DNA from: Candidatus Dormiibacterota bacterium
GTDB taxonomy: Bacteria > Acidobacteriota > Polarisedimenticolia > Gp22-AA2
DNA length: 37,925 nt
Assembly: GCA_035635555.1 (NCBI GenBank)
Contig: DASQAT010000025.1
Coordinates: forward strand, 1-37,925
Direction of reading: 5' to 3'
Shown: piece by piece, positions 16,797 to 24,789 of the stretch
Position numbering within the stretch: the stretch's first letter is position 1
Layout: each line of letters begins with the position of its first letter
Program-made: the position numbers and the translations under genes
Notes under the pieces: generated by a model
The model's input: only the letters and a program-made list of their open reading frames with translations
Databases searched by the model: none
Told to the model about the DNA's origin: nothing

Positions 16797-18305
16797 TCAG
16801 CGCCAGGACGAGGGGTGCTCCTTCCAGGGGTGCTGGAAGACGCCCTCGATCTTCGGGTCGTTCGGTGAGAACCCGGTGCGCTCGCAGAGGAGGCGGCGCA
16901 GCTCCTTCTGGGCCTCGGCGGGAGGCGGGTCGATCTCGTGGGTATCGAGGAGCTTCCTCATCCTCTCGCGCGCCAGCTGCACCTCGTCCTTGCCGCGACG
17001 TTTCCAGTCACCGTAGGTTCCGCGGAAGGAGATGTAGGGCCAGTACCCCTGCCCCGACTTCAGGAACTCGCGCGTGTACGGCTGCCCGAGGTGGTGGTTG
17101 GGCGAGTGGCCGACCTTGTGGATCGATTCGACCATGAGCTTCTCGGCCGTCAGCTCCATGCCGTTGCGCACGAAGGACAGGATGTTGCAGATCTCCTCGT
17201 CGATGACCATCTGGGGGAAGGACAGGGTGTTGCCGTCCTCCAGGATGCCGATGCCCACGAGCAGATCGCAGCCGGAGAGCGCCGCGGTCATGCCGGTCGC
17301 CATGTTCTCGTAGCCGCACTGGATCCCGGGGATCTTGGCGTCCGAGCAGATGCCGCCCGCCATGTACGGCACGCCGTAGAACTCGGTCATCTGCGCGAAC
17401 GGGAGATTGAGGAGGATCCCCTCGGGCGACGCGGTCGAGGCGAGACCGGTCTTCATGTCGAGCGTCTCGGGGCCGGCCGGATAGATCATCGGCAGACCCG
17501 GCTGCACCAGCTGGTACAGGACGAGCCCGCTCAGGAACTCCACGTTGGTCTGCAGGAGCGTCCCGGCGACGGTGATGGGGGCCGTGGCCCCCTGCAGCGG
17601 CATCGGCCAGAAGACGATCGGCACCCACTCCTTCGCCAGCGCGATGCACGCCTCGGTCATCATGTCGTCGTGCTTCAAGGGGGACACGGGGCAGGTGACC
17701 ATCGAGAAATAGGGACGATCGCGCTGCTTGCGCCGGTCGCCGTACACCGCGTCGAGCATCGCGAGCAGGTAGGGCACGTCGTCGGGGTCCTGCACGCCCC
17801 CCACCATCTGGAAGTGCTTCTTCGACCACATGAAGGTGGAGGCCATCTCGAACAGCGCCCGGAAATCGGTCGAGGCATCGGTGGGGAAGACGGTCGACCA
17901 CATCACCTTGATCGGAGTCAGAGCGTCGGCCAGAAGAGTGCTGAGCGCCAGATCGTGCAGCGTCGAGGTGCGTCTCTCGCCGGTCTTCTCGTCGAGGGTG
18001 AACGAAGCCTGGCCGTCGGTCATGTGGTGCATCTGCTCGCCGTCGATCACCGCGTCGTTCTTGCCGTCCCGCGACGCCAGGACGAACTTGCGCGGCACGG
18101 TCTTCAGACAGCGCTCCACGAGGTCCGGCTTGACCCAGGCGACGCCCTTGTCGCGGTCCACCTTCTGTCCGTTCTGCTCCATGTAGTCGAGCGCCTTCTT
18201 GTTCTCGTAGAGCACGCCGGTCTTCTCGAGGATCTCGAGCGACGCCTCGTGGACGAGACGGACCTGTTTCTCGGACAGCATCGAGACCTTCGGGCGCGCG
18301 TTCAT
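16797..18305 (-). CDS. MttB-family (non-pyrrolysine) methyltransferase, copy 1
   Basis: A 502-residue COG5598 protein, homologous to trimethylamine:corrinoid methyltransferase MttB. The TIM-barrel core is clear: GATAPITVAGTLLQTNVEFL, LPMIYPAGPETLDMKTG, CSDAKIPGIQCGYENMATGM (from about residue 321) and DLLVGIGILEDGNTLSF. The frame has no internal amber codon, so it belongs to the non-Pyl branch, whose characterised members demethylate quaternary amines such as glycine betaine, proline betaine or carnitine. No corrinoid protein or reductive activator is encoded nearby, so methyl acceptor and substrate are unknown. ATG 18305 is chosen over GTG 18335 for its CAGGAG site. Two palindromic operators lie upstream. 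It faces the GH15 gene with 25 bases between. Confidence 0.88.
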   Translation of the reverse strand: MNARPKVSMLSEKQVRLVHEASLEILEKTGVLYENKKALDYMEQNGQKVDRDKGVAWVKPDLVERCLKTVPRKFVLASRDGKNDAVIDGEQMHHMTDGQASFTLDEKTGERRTSTLHDLALSTLLADALTPIKVMWSTVFPTDASTDFRALFEMASTFMWSKKHFQMVGGVQDPDDVPYLLAMLDAVYGDRRKQRDRPYFSMVTCPVSPLKHDDMMTEACIALAKEWVPIVFWPMPLQGATAPITVAGTLLQTNVEFLSGLVLYQLVQPGLPMIYPAGPETLDMKTGLASTASPEGILLNLPFAQMTEFYGVPYMAGGICSDAKIPGIQCGYENMATGMTAALSGCDLLVGIGILEDGNTLSFPQMVIDEEICNILSFVRNGMELTAEKLMVESIHKVGHSPNHHLGQPYTREFLKSGQGYWPYISFRGTYGDWKRRGKDEVQLARERMRKLLDTHEIDPPPAEAQKELRRLLCERTGFSPNDPKIEGVFQHPWKEHPSSWR

Positions 18306-18367
18306 GGGATTGATCTCCTGCGGAGATCTTGACACGGCGCGGATTTGCGGGTCAATCCTTTTTCCGC

Positions 18368-18396
18368 ATTAAACTGCGCAATTGAATGCCGTAACG
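18368..18396 (-). promoter_or_regulatory. candidate promoter of mttB copy 1
   Basis: A good -10, TTTAAT (18373-18368), but the position 17 bases upstream (18396-18391) reads CGTTAC, a poor -35 that lies inside operator palindrome 18388-18398. A weak second candidate, TTGACC with CAAGAT, lies closer to the gene. The pattern suggests regulator-dependent transcription. Confidence 0.45.
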
Positions 18397-18398
18397 AC
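18388..18398. promoter_or_regulatory. operator palindrome, mttB1 proximal copy
   Basis: GCCGTAACGAC (minus strand GTCGTTACGGC) is an 11-base near-palindrome of the shared form GYYGTTACGRC, followed toward the gene by ATTCAATT. The centre lies about 32 bases before the predicted start, over the -35 position. Confidence 0.6.
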
Positions 18399-18418
18399 AA
18401 TGACGTCCCGGCGCGCAT

Positions 18419-18429
18419 GTCGTAACGGC
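18419..18429. promoter_or_regulatory. operator palindrome, mttB1 distal copy
   Basis: GTCGTAACGGC (minus strand GCCGTTACGAC) with flank CTCAAG on its gene-distal side. The centre is 31 bases from the proximal copy and about 63 bases before the predicted start. The 15-base core and flank CTCAAGCCGTTACGA are repeated exactly upstream of mttB2. Confidence 0.65.
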
Positions 18430-18485
18430 TTGAGATCCCACGATTCGCAACGCCGATGCGGAGGGCGGTCGACCGCGCCATCGAC

Positions 18486-18515
18486 TTGATCTGACGGCGG
18501 ACGCCCTCATAAGAT
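18486..18515 (+). promoter_or_regulatory. promoter of the small gene at 18574
   Basis: TTGATC (18486-18491), 18-base spacer, TAAGAT (18510-18515), reading away from mttB1. The predicted start is near 18522. Confidence 0.5.
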
Positions 18516-18573
18516 GACGCGCAGCCGAACAGAGCCATTTCAACCCGCGAGCGCCGGGAGGACGAGGAGGCCG

Positions 18574-18861
18574 GTGATCGAGTTTCTTTCGCCACGCGAG
18601 GATGACGACCTCCGCCTTGCCGGGACGAAGGGGGCGGCGTGGGCGCGCGTGATCCGTCTTTTTCTCGACGGTCCCCGGCTTCTCCTCGGATGGGACCTGG
18701 CGCGGTCGGACGACGAGATCGCGCGGCTCGCCGGTCTCGATGACGCGACCGCGCGGCGCGCCATCGACGAGGCGGTCCGCTGGTCGGTGGAGCACCGGCT
18801 GCATCTCCTCGGCTGGCAGGAGCCGGACGGCGGCTGGCGCTATTTCATGGCGGTCGGCTGA
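18574..18861 (+). CDS. small protein with winged-helix-like segment
   Basis: A 95-residue soluble protein with no family I recognise. GTG 18574 is preferred because GGACGAGGAGG lies just before it; the frame also opens at 18514. Residues about 46-71 (DDEIARLAGLDDATARRAID) look like a helix-turn-helix, followed by EAVRWSVEHRLHLLG and a turn then beta strand (DGGWRYFMAV), consistent with a small winged helix. It is divergent from mttB copy 1 and upstream of an FAD oxidoreductase on the same strand, a typical place for a local regulator. DNA binding is an inference from this pattern and position; there is no counterpart at the second mttB locus. Confidence 0.6.
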   Translation: MIEFLSPREDDDLRLAGTKGAAWARVIRLFLDGPRLLLGWDLARSDDEIARLAGLDDATARRAIDEAVRWSVEHRLHLLGWQEPDGGWRYFMAVG

Positions 18862-18873
18862 GGGCGCAAGGAC

Positions 18874-18887
18874 TGGCTGATCAGCCA
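18874..18887. promoter_or_regulatory. 14-bp perfect palindrome upstream of oxidoreductase copy 1
   Basis: TGGCTGATCAGCCA is a perfect palindrome between the small gene and the oxidoreductase. It could be a regulator site or a short transcript hairpin; a different motif from the mttB operators. Confidence 0.4.
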
Positions 18888-18890
18888 CGA

Positions 18891-18907
18891 CCCGGCAGGC
18901 TGCCGGG
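18891..18907 (+). terminator. GC hairpin, weak terminator candidate
   Basis: CCCGGCA, GGC loop, TGCCGGG: a perfect 7-bp stem just after the 14-bp palindrome. No U-tract follows, so termination is doubtful. Confidence 0.3.
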
Positions 18908-18973
18908 CGCGTCTTGAAGAGATGAGAGACGGGGAGCGGGGCGGAACGGACGAAGCATAAGGGGCGCGGGTTC

Positions 18974-20569
18974 ATGGCGGGCGGCAAGCGGATCGCGATC
19001 ATCGGTGCCGGGCACAACGGTCTGGTGACCGCGAACCTGCTCGGCGAGGCGGGGCACCGGGTGACCGTGCTGGAGGCGCGCGCGATCGTCGGAGGCGCCT
19101 GTGTCTCCGAAGAGCTGTTCCCGGGCTACAAGGTCTCCTCCACGTCCTACGTCAGCACCCTGCTCATGCCCGAGGCGATCAGGCGCTTCGACCTGCCACG
19201 TCACGGCTACCAGGTCATCCGGCAGGACCCCGCCTTCTTCGTGCCGTTCCCGGACGGCCGGTCGATGACGCTGCGCGGCGACGAGCGCGACCTGCAGGAA
19301 ATCGCCAAATTCTCGCGCCAGGATGCCGGCGCATACCACGAGTTCCACTCCGCGCTCGAGAGGGTGGGCGAATTCGTCAAGCCGCTGCTGTTCAAGGCGC
19401 CGCCCCGCATCGACGGGCGCGCACCGCGCGACCTGTGGGATCTCCTGACGATGGGACTGGCGGCGCGCCGCCTCTCCGGCTACGACCTGCAGCTTCTCGT
19501 CCAGCTCGCGTCCCTGGGGATCGCGGACGTCCTCGACACCCGGTTCGAGTCGGAGGAGCTGAAGGCCTTCCTCTGCTCGCAGGCGGTCATCGGCGCTTAT
19601 GGAGGAGTGCACCAGCCCGGCACCGCCTTCCTTCTCCTGCACGACGTGTTCGGCGGTGTCGAAGGAGCCGCCGGAGTCTGGGGCGTCGTCGTCGGCGGCA
19701 TGGGGGCCATCACCCAGGCGCTCGCCTCCGCGGCCCGCGAGCGGGGTGTGGTCATCAGGACCGGGGCGCCCGTCGCGACGATCGAGCTCGGCGACGCGGG
19801 ACGGGTCGCGGGTGTCCGCCTCAGGAGCGGCGAAGTCGTGCCGGCCGACGTCATCGTCAGCAACGCGACGCCGCGCCGGACCTTCCTCGAGCTGCTCCCG
19901 GCGAGCGCCCTCCCCGCGCCGTTCGTGCAGCACATGGAGGGGTTCAAGGACCTGGGGGCGTCGCTGAAGGTGCATCTCGCGCTGTCGGCCCTGCCCGACT
20001 TCACGGCGATGCCCGGCAGGGAGCCCGGTCCGCAGCACCGCGGTCTCCTCAATTTCTGCCCGACGGTCGATTTCATCGAGCGGGCGTGGGACGACTGCAA
20101 GCGCGGAGCGTTCTCCTCCCGCCCGACCGTCGAGGCGTGCATCCACTCGGTCCTCGACCCGTCGTGCGCCCCTCCGGGGAGGCACATCATGACCTGCTTC
20201 GTGCAGTACGGTCCGCGCCACCTGAAGGAGGGAGGCTGGGAGAGCCTGAAGGAGACCGTCGCCGACCGCGTCGTCGCCGAAATCGCGCGCTACGCCCCGA
20301 ACTTCCCCGGCTCCGTCATCGCCCGGCACGTCTACACCCCGGAGGATCTCGAGACGATCTTCGGCCTGACCGGCGGGAACATCTATCACGGCGCCATGAC
20401 ACCGGACCAGCTGTTCACCTTCCGCCCGGCCCCCGGCTTCGCCGACTACCGCACGCCGCTCAAGAATCTCTACCTGTGCGGTTCCGGCACGCACCCCGGC
20501 GGGGGCGTCTGGGGCGCCCCGGGCTGGAACTCGGCCCACGAAATCCTGCGCGACATCGGCCGCGGCTGA
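18974..20569 (+). CDS. PYROXD2/CrtI-like FAD-dependent oxidoreductase, copy 1
   Basis: A 531-residue flavoprotein of the phytoene-desaturase/PYROXD2 group (COG1233). The FAD Rossmann motif is G11-A-G13-H-N-G16 (IAIIGAGHNGLVTANLLGEA), followed by GGACVSEELFPGYKVSSTSY, and the C-terminal FAD motif is NLYLCGSGTHPGGGVWGAPG. The middle has an insertion with FFVPFPDGRSMTLRGDERDL. Human PYROXD2 has been linked in genetic studies to methylated amine levels (recalled, not checked), which fits the neighbouring MttB homologue. A carotenoid role is unlikely, as no other carotenoid gene is present. The ATG follows a weak AAGGGGC site. It is a paralogue of the minus-strand gene at 24786, with the same spacing of motifs. 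Confidence 0.85.
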   Translation: MAGGKRIAIIGAGHNGLVTANLLGEAGHRVTVLEARAIVGGACVSEELFPGYKVSSTSYVSTLLMPEAIRRFDLPRHGYQVIRQDPAFFVPFPDGRSMTLRGDERDLQEIAKFSRQDAGAYHEFHSALERVGEFVKPLLFKAPPRIDGRAPRDLWDLLTMGLAARRLSGYDLQLLVQLASLGIADVLDTRFESEELKAFLCSQAVIGAYGGVHQPGTAFLLLHDVFGGVEGAAGVWGVVVGGMGAITQALASAARERGVVIRTGAPVATIELGDAGRVAGVRLRSGEVVPADVIVSNATPRRTFLELLPASALPAPFVQHMEGFKDLGASLKVHLALSALPDFTAMPGREPGPQHRGLLNFCPTVDFIERAWDDCKRGAFSSRPTVEACIHSVLDPSCAPPGRHIMTCFVQYGPRHLKEGGWESLKETVADRVVAEIARYAPNFPGSVIARHVYTPEDLETIFGLTGGNIYHGAMTPDQLFTFRPAPGFADYRTPLKNLYLCGSGTHPGGGVWGAPGWNSAHEILRDIGRG

Positions 20570-20593
20570 CGGAAGTGGTACGATCCTTCCGTC
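20568..20593 (+). terminator. hairpin at the end of oxidoreductase copy 1
   Basis: GACGGAAG (20568-20575) pairs with CTTCCGTC (20586-20593) around a 10-base loop; the stem overlaps the stop codon. There is no U-tract. The loop contains TACGAT, which could instead be a -10 for the downstream GST gene. Confidence 0.35.
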
Positions 20594-20617
20594 GCACCGA
20601 CACAGGAGGAGGTCTCC

Positions 20618-21277
20618 ATGCTGAAGCTCTACGCCTTCGACCGCTCGCCGTTCGGATGGAAGGTCCGGGTCGCGCTGGCCGAGAAGAAGATCCAGTACGA
20701 GATGATCGTCCCGGAGAACAAGAACGAGGATCCCGCCTTCGCGCGTCTGAACCCGTTCCGCAAGACACCGGTCCTCGTCCTGGAGGACGGCCGCACGATC
20801 TACGAGTCGACCCTCATCAACGAGTATCTCGAGGAGACGCACCCGCAGCCGCCGATGCTGCCGAAGGACCCTTACGAGCGGGCCCGGGTGCGCATGCTCG
20901 AGGACACCTTCGATCAGTACTTCTATCCCGCCATCCGCGATCTCACCAACTCGCAGTTCGACTACGAGCCGCCGGTGCTGCACCGCAAGAAGGCGGACAA
21001 GGTGGACCACAAGCTCCTGGAGGAGTCGCGCATCAAGGTGCACGAGCACCTGCAGCGGCTGGAAGGGGATCTCAAGGGAAGGGCCTGGTTCGGCGGCGAG
21101 ATCTTCTCGCTGGCCGACGCCGCCCTCATCCCGGCGATCACCGGAAACCTGAAGGTCCTCGGCATCCTGCCCGACGCGAAGTACGCGAAGATCGGCGACT
21201 GGGCGACGCGCGTGATGGCGCGGCCATCGTACAAGGCCGCGGTGCCGAAGGTGATGCCGACGATCAAGGAGGCGTAA
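20618..21277 (+). CDS. glutathione S-transferase family protein
   Basis: A 219-residue cytoplasmic GST. The thioredoxin-fold N-terminal domain reads LKLYAFDRSPFGWKVRVALA with S10 at the glutathione-activating position, then NPFRKTPVLVLEDGRTIYES (cis-Pro and the ES motif that binds glutathione). The all-helical C-terminal domain spans about 85-219 and contains GEIFSLADAALIPAI, the N-capping region of the family. AGGAGG lies before the ATG. It could conjugate electrophiles or act as a thiol-dependent lyase/isomerase. It is probably co-transcribed with or just downstream of the oxidoreductase; a link to its pathway is possible but unproven. Confidence 0.92.
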   Translation: MLKLYAFDRSPFGWKVRVALAEKKIQYEMIVPENKNEDPAFARLNPFRKTPVLVLEDGRTIYESTLINEYLEETHPQPPMLPKDPYERARVRMLEDTFDQYFYPAIRDLTNSQFDYEPPVLHRKKADKVDHKLLEESRIKVHEHLQRLEGDLKGRAWFGGEIFSLADAALIPAITGNLKVLGILPDAKYAKIGDWATRVMARPSYKAAVPKVMPTIKEA

Positions 21278-21313
21278 AGCGCGCGATCGACGGCTTCTGG
21301 ATAACGCCCGGGC

Positions 21314-21331
21314 CCTCGGCTTCGGCTGAGG
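21314..21331 (+). terminator. UUCG-loop hairpin after the GST gene
   Basis: CCTCGGC, loop TTCG, GCTGAGG: a 7-bp stem with one G-T pair and a stable UUCG tetraloop, 12 bases before the next ATG. No U-tract. It could be a weak terminator or a leader hairpin. Confidence 0.35.
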
Positions 21332-21343
21332 ACGGACACAACC

Positions 21344-23248
21344 ATGCCGATCCCCGACGACGGCACTGGCTGGCCGGGTCTCCTGGCGCGTCTCCTGCTC
21401 GGGAGCGCCGTCGTGGTCCTGAGCAGGGGTCTCGGGCGCCTCTTCGCCCGCTCCGCGCTCGCCGGTCTGTCGCGTCTCGCCTGGGACACGGCGTGCGGGC
21501 TGCCGATTTTCATCGGGATCCTTCTCGTCGCCGGACAGGTCCCCGGCGGCTTCGCATTCGCGCCGCTCGTCGGCGTGACGGTTCTCTGCCTGACAGGCGC
21601 CCTGCTCCTCGCACGCTTCGGCGCGCGGGGGCCAGGGGACGAGGCCGCGGCTCCCTGGGCGGGGGCAGCGCGCTGGGTCGTCCTCGTGATTCTCGCCGTC
21701 ACGCTCGTCGCCGGCCTGGCGTGGGACCGCGTTCCGTCGGTCTTCTTCGACACGCTGGCCTATCACTACGCGCAGCCGAATCTGTGGCTCGTCGATGGCC
21801 GTATCACACCGGCGACGTGGAGCCTGCACTCCTGGTTCCCTCCCGGCATGTCGGTGCTCTACGGTCTTGGCCTGGCGACGGCGGGGGAGCCTGCGGCCGC
21901 GGACGCGAACCTGCTCGTCGGCCTGCTCCTCCTCGCCCTGACGGCCGACCTGGCCCGGCGGTTGTGGGGCTCCGCCGCGGCGGCCGTCGCCGTCGGTCTC
22001 GTGCTGTCCCTGCCGATCACGATCCACGCCCTGGGGATCCCCGCCGCCGATCTCGGTCACGGGATGTTCGCGTTCGGAAGCCTGGGGGCCGGCCTCCTGG
22101 CCTGGAAAGGGCGCGACCTGTCCTGGCTGCGGCGGGCGTCCCTCCTGGCAGGAGGGGCCCTGCAGACGAAATGGCTGGGAGCACTCGTCCCGCTCGCTCT
22201 GTTCGTCGTCGTCCTGCTCGTCCTGGATCGCGGACGGCCCAGGCGCGCCGCCGTCTTCGCGGCGGCCCCGCTCGCGCTCATCCTCCCTTGGCTCGTGGCC
22301 AACGCGCTGGTCGTCGGCAACCCGGTCGCCCCGGCGCTGTCGTCGCTTCTGCCGACGCGCGGCCTCGCCCCGGGCGGCGCCGCCGCGTTCGAGATCGACG
22401 CGCGGGGCGGGCTGCCGGGCCTCGAGGACCTGCGTCTCCTGGGCCCACGGCTTGTCGAAGGGGACGCGGATGCGGATGCCTTCTACCCCACGCCGGCGTG
22501 GGGCTGGGTCCCGGTCCTTCTCCTGCCGGCGGGGCTCCTCATTCTTCGCGGTGACGTCTGGGCGCGTCGCGTCGTCTACGTCGCCCTGGCGACCTGGATC
22601 GTCTGGCTGCTGACTTTCCGCTGGGAGCGCTTCCTGGTCGCGACCTCGGCCCTCCTCGCTGCGGCATGCGCCGGCCTGATCGTGGGCCTGTGGCGGCTTG
22701 GAGGCGGCATGCGTGTGCTCCCCCTGGCCGGTCTCGTCCTGGGAGGCCTGGCGGGGGTGCGAGCGATCCTCTCGGTCCTCTCGTTCACGGGAGGGGAGGC
22801 GGTTCTTCTTGGAAGGATGGAGCCGCGGGCCTTCGTCGAGCGCGCGATCCCGGTCCTGAGACTGTTCGAAAGGGCGGGCTCGATCCTCGACCCGGCCGCG
22901 CACCGTATCCTGCTCGTCGGCGAGGACCGCCACCACAGGCTGGCGATCCCGCACGCCGCGCCGAGCGTCTTCAATCGGCACCCGCTCGCCGAGCTGCTGG
23001 CCGCGGGCGACAGCCCCGGCCAGGCCAGCGCGACACTCAGGGAGCTCGGGTTCACCCACGTGATCGTCGACCCGGCGGGTGTGTTGAGCTCGGCGGGGCG
23101 CTATCCCTCCCTGGCGCTGTTCCGGGAGCGGCCGGATCGTCTCGAGGACTACCTGCGCTCGCTCGGGGAGCCGCTCGACTCCGAGGGCGGGATAGGCCTG
23201 TTCAATCTGGCCGTGCCCGAGCCCGGGCCGCCCGGGGATCGTCGTTGA
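21344..23248 (+). CDS. polytopic GT-C-type membrane protein (glycosyltransferase 39-like)
   Basis: A 634-residue integral membrane protein with about ten or more hydrophobic spans (GFAFAPLVGVTVLCLTGALL, WVVLVILAVTLVAGLAW and others) and a hydrophilic C-terminal domain from about residue 490. The architecture, with an acidic loop just after an early span (VFFDTLAYHYAQPNLWLVDG) and WFPPGMSVLYGLG, matches the GT-C superfamily of polyprenyl-phosphate-sugar glycosyltransferases (ArnT/PMT/RgtA-like). The Asp in FFDTLAYH is the likely catalytic acidic residue. The start lacks a strong ribosome site. The gene is translationally coupled to a second such protein, so the two may act in the same cell-surface glycan or lipid modification. 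Exact activity is unknown. Confidence 0.7.
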   Translation: MPIPDDGTGWPGLLARLLLGSAVVVLSRGLGRLFARSALAGLSRLAWDTACGLPIFIGILLVAGQVPGGFAFAPLVGVTVLCLTGALLLARFGARGPGDEAAAPWAGAARWVVLVILAVTLVAGLAWDRVPSVFFDTLAYHYAQPNLWLVDGRITPATWSLHSWFPPGMSVLYGLGLATAGEPAAADANLLVGLLLLALTADLARRLWGSAAAAVAVGLVLSLPITIHALGIPAADLGHGMFAFGSLGAGLLAWKGRDLSWLRRASLLAGGALQTKWLGALVPLALFVVVLLVLDRGRPRRAAVFAAAPLALILPWLVANALVVGNPVAPALSSLLPTRGLAPGGAAAFEIDARGGLPGLEDLRLLGPRLVEGDADADAFYPTPAWGWVPVLLLPAGLLILRGDVWARRVVYVALATWIVWLLTFRWERFLVATSALLAAACAGLIVGLWRLGGGMRVLPLAGLVLGGLAGVRAILSVLSFTGGEAVLLGRMEPRAFVERAIPVLRLFERAGSILDPAAHRILLVGEDRHHRLAIPHAAPSVFNRHPLAELLAAGDSPGQASATLRELGFTHVIVDPAGVLSSAGRYPSLALFRERPDRLEDYLRSLGEPLDSEGGIGLFNLAVPEPGPPGDRR

Positions 23249-24789
23249 CCGCCACGGTCCCCGCGACCGCGCCGAACACCGGGAGTGACGCGAGTCCGGA
23301 GGCGCCGGCGCGCTGGCTGGCCTGGGCCGCGGCGGCGCTCGGGATTCTGACCCTCGCGGTGTACGCGAGGGCGCTCGGCGCCGGATTCTTCTCCGACGAC
23401 TACGAGTGGCTCGGCCGCATGACGCCCGCTCTGGAGCGGCCCCTGTATGTCTTCCGCGTCTTCTACCGCGACTTCAATCCGGTCCTGCACCTGAGCTTCG
23501 TCCTCGATTACCTGCTCGGAGGAGGAACGGCCCCGGTCTTCCACGCAACGTCTCTCCTCCTGCACGCGGCGACCACGACGCTGGTCGTCCTTCTCTGCGC
23601 GCGTCTGGCCGGAAATGCCTGGGCCGCCCTCGGCGCGGGGCTTCTCTGGGGCACGGGCGTCCGCGTCTCCGAAGTCGTCATCTGGCCGGCGGCCCGCGGC
23701 CACGCTCTGGCCGCGCTGTTCATCCTCGCGGGACTCCTCGTCCTGACCGGGGCGTCGCGCAGAAGGGTCCTGTGGGCCGCGCCCCTGTTCGCGGCCGGAT
23801 TGCTGACGAAAGAGGTGGCCTTCTTCCCGATGCTCCTGGCCCCCCTGTTCGCGCGCGACCGCTCCACGCGCCGGCACGCGGCGGCGGCCGTCGGCGTCCT
23901 GGCCGCGCTCTTCATCGTCTTCAACCTGCTCTTCAAGTCCGACTACCACACGTCGGGAGAGGGGGTGCGGGCGACCCTCCTCAAGCTGCCCTTCGTCGTG
24001 CTGCGCCCGATCGGCCTCGGAGATCTGTACGACTTCAGCGCCTCCGGCTTCGTGCTGTTCGCGGCGGCCGGGGCTGGCGTGTTCCTGCTCGGCTGGAATT
24101 CCCGGCCCGCCCGGCTCGGGCTTCTCTGGATCGCGCTGTGCACGGCGCCGATCCTGCCGCTCGAGAAGGTGTCGTCGCGCTACCTGTACCTCCTGTCGAT
24201 CGGCTACCCGCTTCTGGCCTGCGGCCTGCTCGCCCACCCCCGGTTCCCGACGCTGTCCGGCCCCATGAGGAGAGCGGCGGTCGCTCTGGGCGGGGTGGCC
24301 GTGGTCCTCCTGGCGGTGACCAACGCGCTCCTCGTGCAGCGCGAGATCGCCGACTACGGCATCCTGGCGCAGCCGTACGACGCCTGCTTCCGGACGCTGC
24401 GCGGTCCCGCGCTGGCGCTCTCACCCGGCGAGACCCTGGTCGTCGCCGAGACGCAGCCGCGCGCGGTGATCCCCTTCCTGGCCGGTCTGATGGAGGAGAG
24501 AGGGAACATCCGGAAACTGATACCCGAGCGCGCCGACGGCGTGGGGGGGCTGATCGGCCTCGCCGACCTCGTCAACGCGGCGCGGCCCGCACGCACGGGA
24601 GCGCTGGCGGTTGTCGCAGACCCGGCGCCGCAGGGACCGCGGCGGATCTATCTCTGGGACGGTCGCACCGCCGTCCTGGCCGAGGCGCTCCCGGACTCCG
24701 CCGCCGGGCGGGTCCTCGCGGCGAGGCTCGTCCCGTCGCCGGTTTTCTTCCAGCAGGACGGCAGCGCGCCCCTCCGCAACCCGCGCTAA
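23245..24789 (+). CDS. second polytopic GT-C-like membrane protein
   Basis: A 514-residue membrane protein starting at TTG 23245, overlapping the previous stop by four bases (TTGA). After a short Ala/Pro-rich N-terminus it has about ten spans and the GT-C-like loop motif FFSDDYEWLGRM (paired Asp after the first span), then RDFNPVLHLSFVLDYLLGG, PVFHATSLLLHAATTTLVVL and GNAWAALGAGLLWG. The C-terminal 130 residues are soluble. The family resembles O-antigen or protein O-mannosyl transferase-like proteins with TPR-type relatives. Its TAA stop overlaps the minus-strand TAG of the next gene in CTAA. Because the TTG is the only start near the overlap, coupling to the upstream gene is likely. Confidence 0.7.
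   Translation: MTATVPATAPNTGSDASPEAPARWLAWAAAALGILTLAVYARALGAGFFSDDYEWLGRMTPALERPLYVFRVFYRDFNPVLHLSFVLDYLLGGGTAPVFHATSLLLHAATTTLVVLLCARLAGNAWAALGAGLLWGTGVRVSEVVIWPAARGHALAALFILAGLLVLTGASRRRVLWAAPLFAAGLLTKEVAFFPMLLAPLFARDRSTRRHAAAAVGVLAALFIVFNLLFKSDYHTSGEGVRATLLKLPFVVLRPIGLGDLYDFSASGFVLFAAAGAGVFLLGWNSRPARLGLLWIALCTAPILPLEKVSSRYLYLLSIGYPLLACGLLAHPRFPTLSGPMRRAAVALGGVAVVLLAVTNALLVQREIADYGILAQPYDACFRTLRGPALALSPGETLVVAETQPRAVIPFLAGLMEERGNIRKLIPERADGVGGLIGLADLVNAARPARTGALAVVADPAPQGPRRIYLWDGRTAVLAEALPDSAAGRVLAARLVPSPVFFQQDGSAPLRNPR

Noticed and set aside
16797-18305. Pyrrolysine in the MttB homologues
   Set aside because: No in-frame TAG is present in either gene; the SDAKIPG region is intact and encoded by ordinary codons.
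19435-22554. A 1039-codon plus-strand frame
   Set aside because: An alternative frame of the oxidoreductase, GST and GT-C genes; Arg/Pro/Gly-rich with no fold.
18881-23059. A 1392-codon minus-strand open frame
   Set aside because: It is antisense to four well-supported genes, very rich in Arg, Glu, Gly and Pro with no domain pattern: an artefact of high third-position GC.
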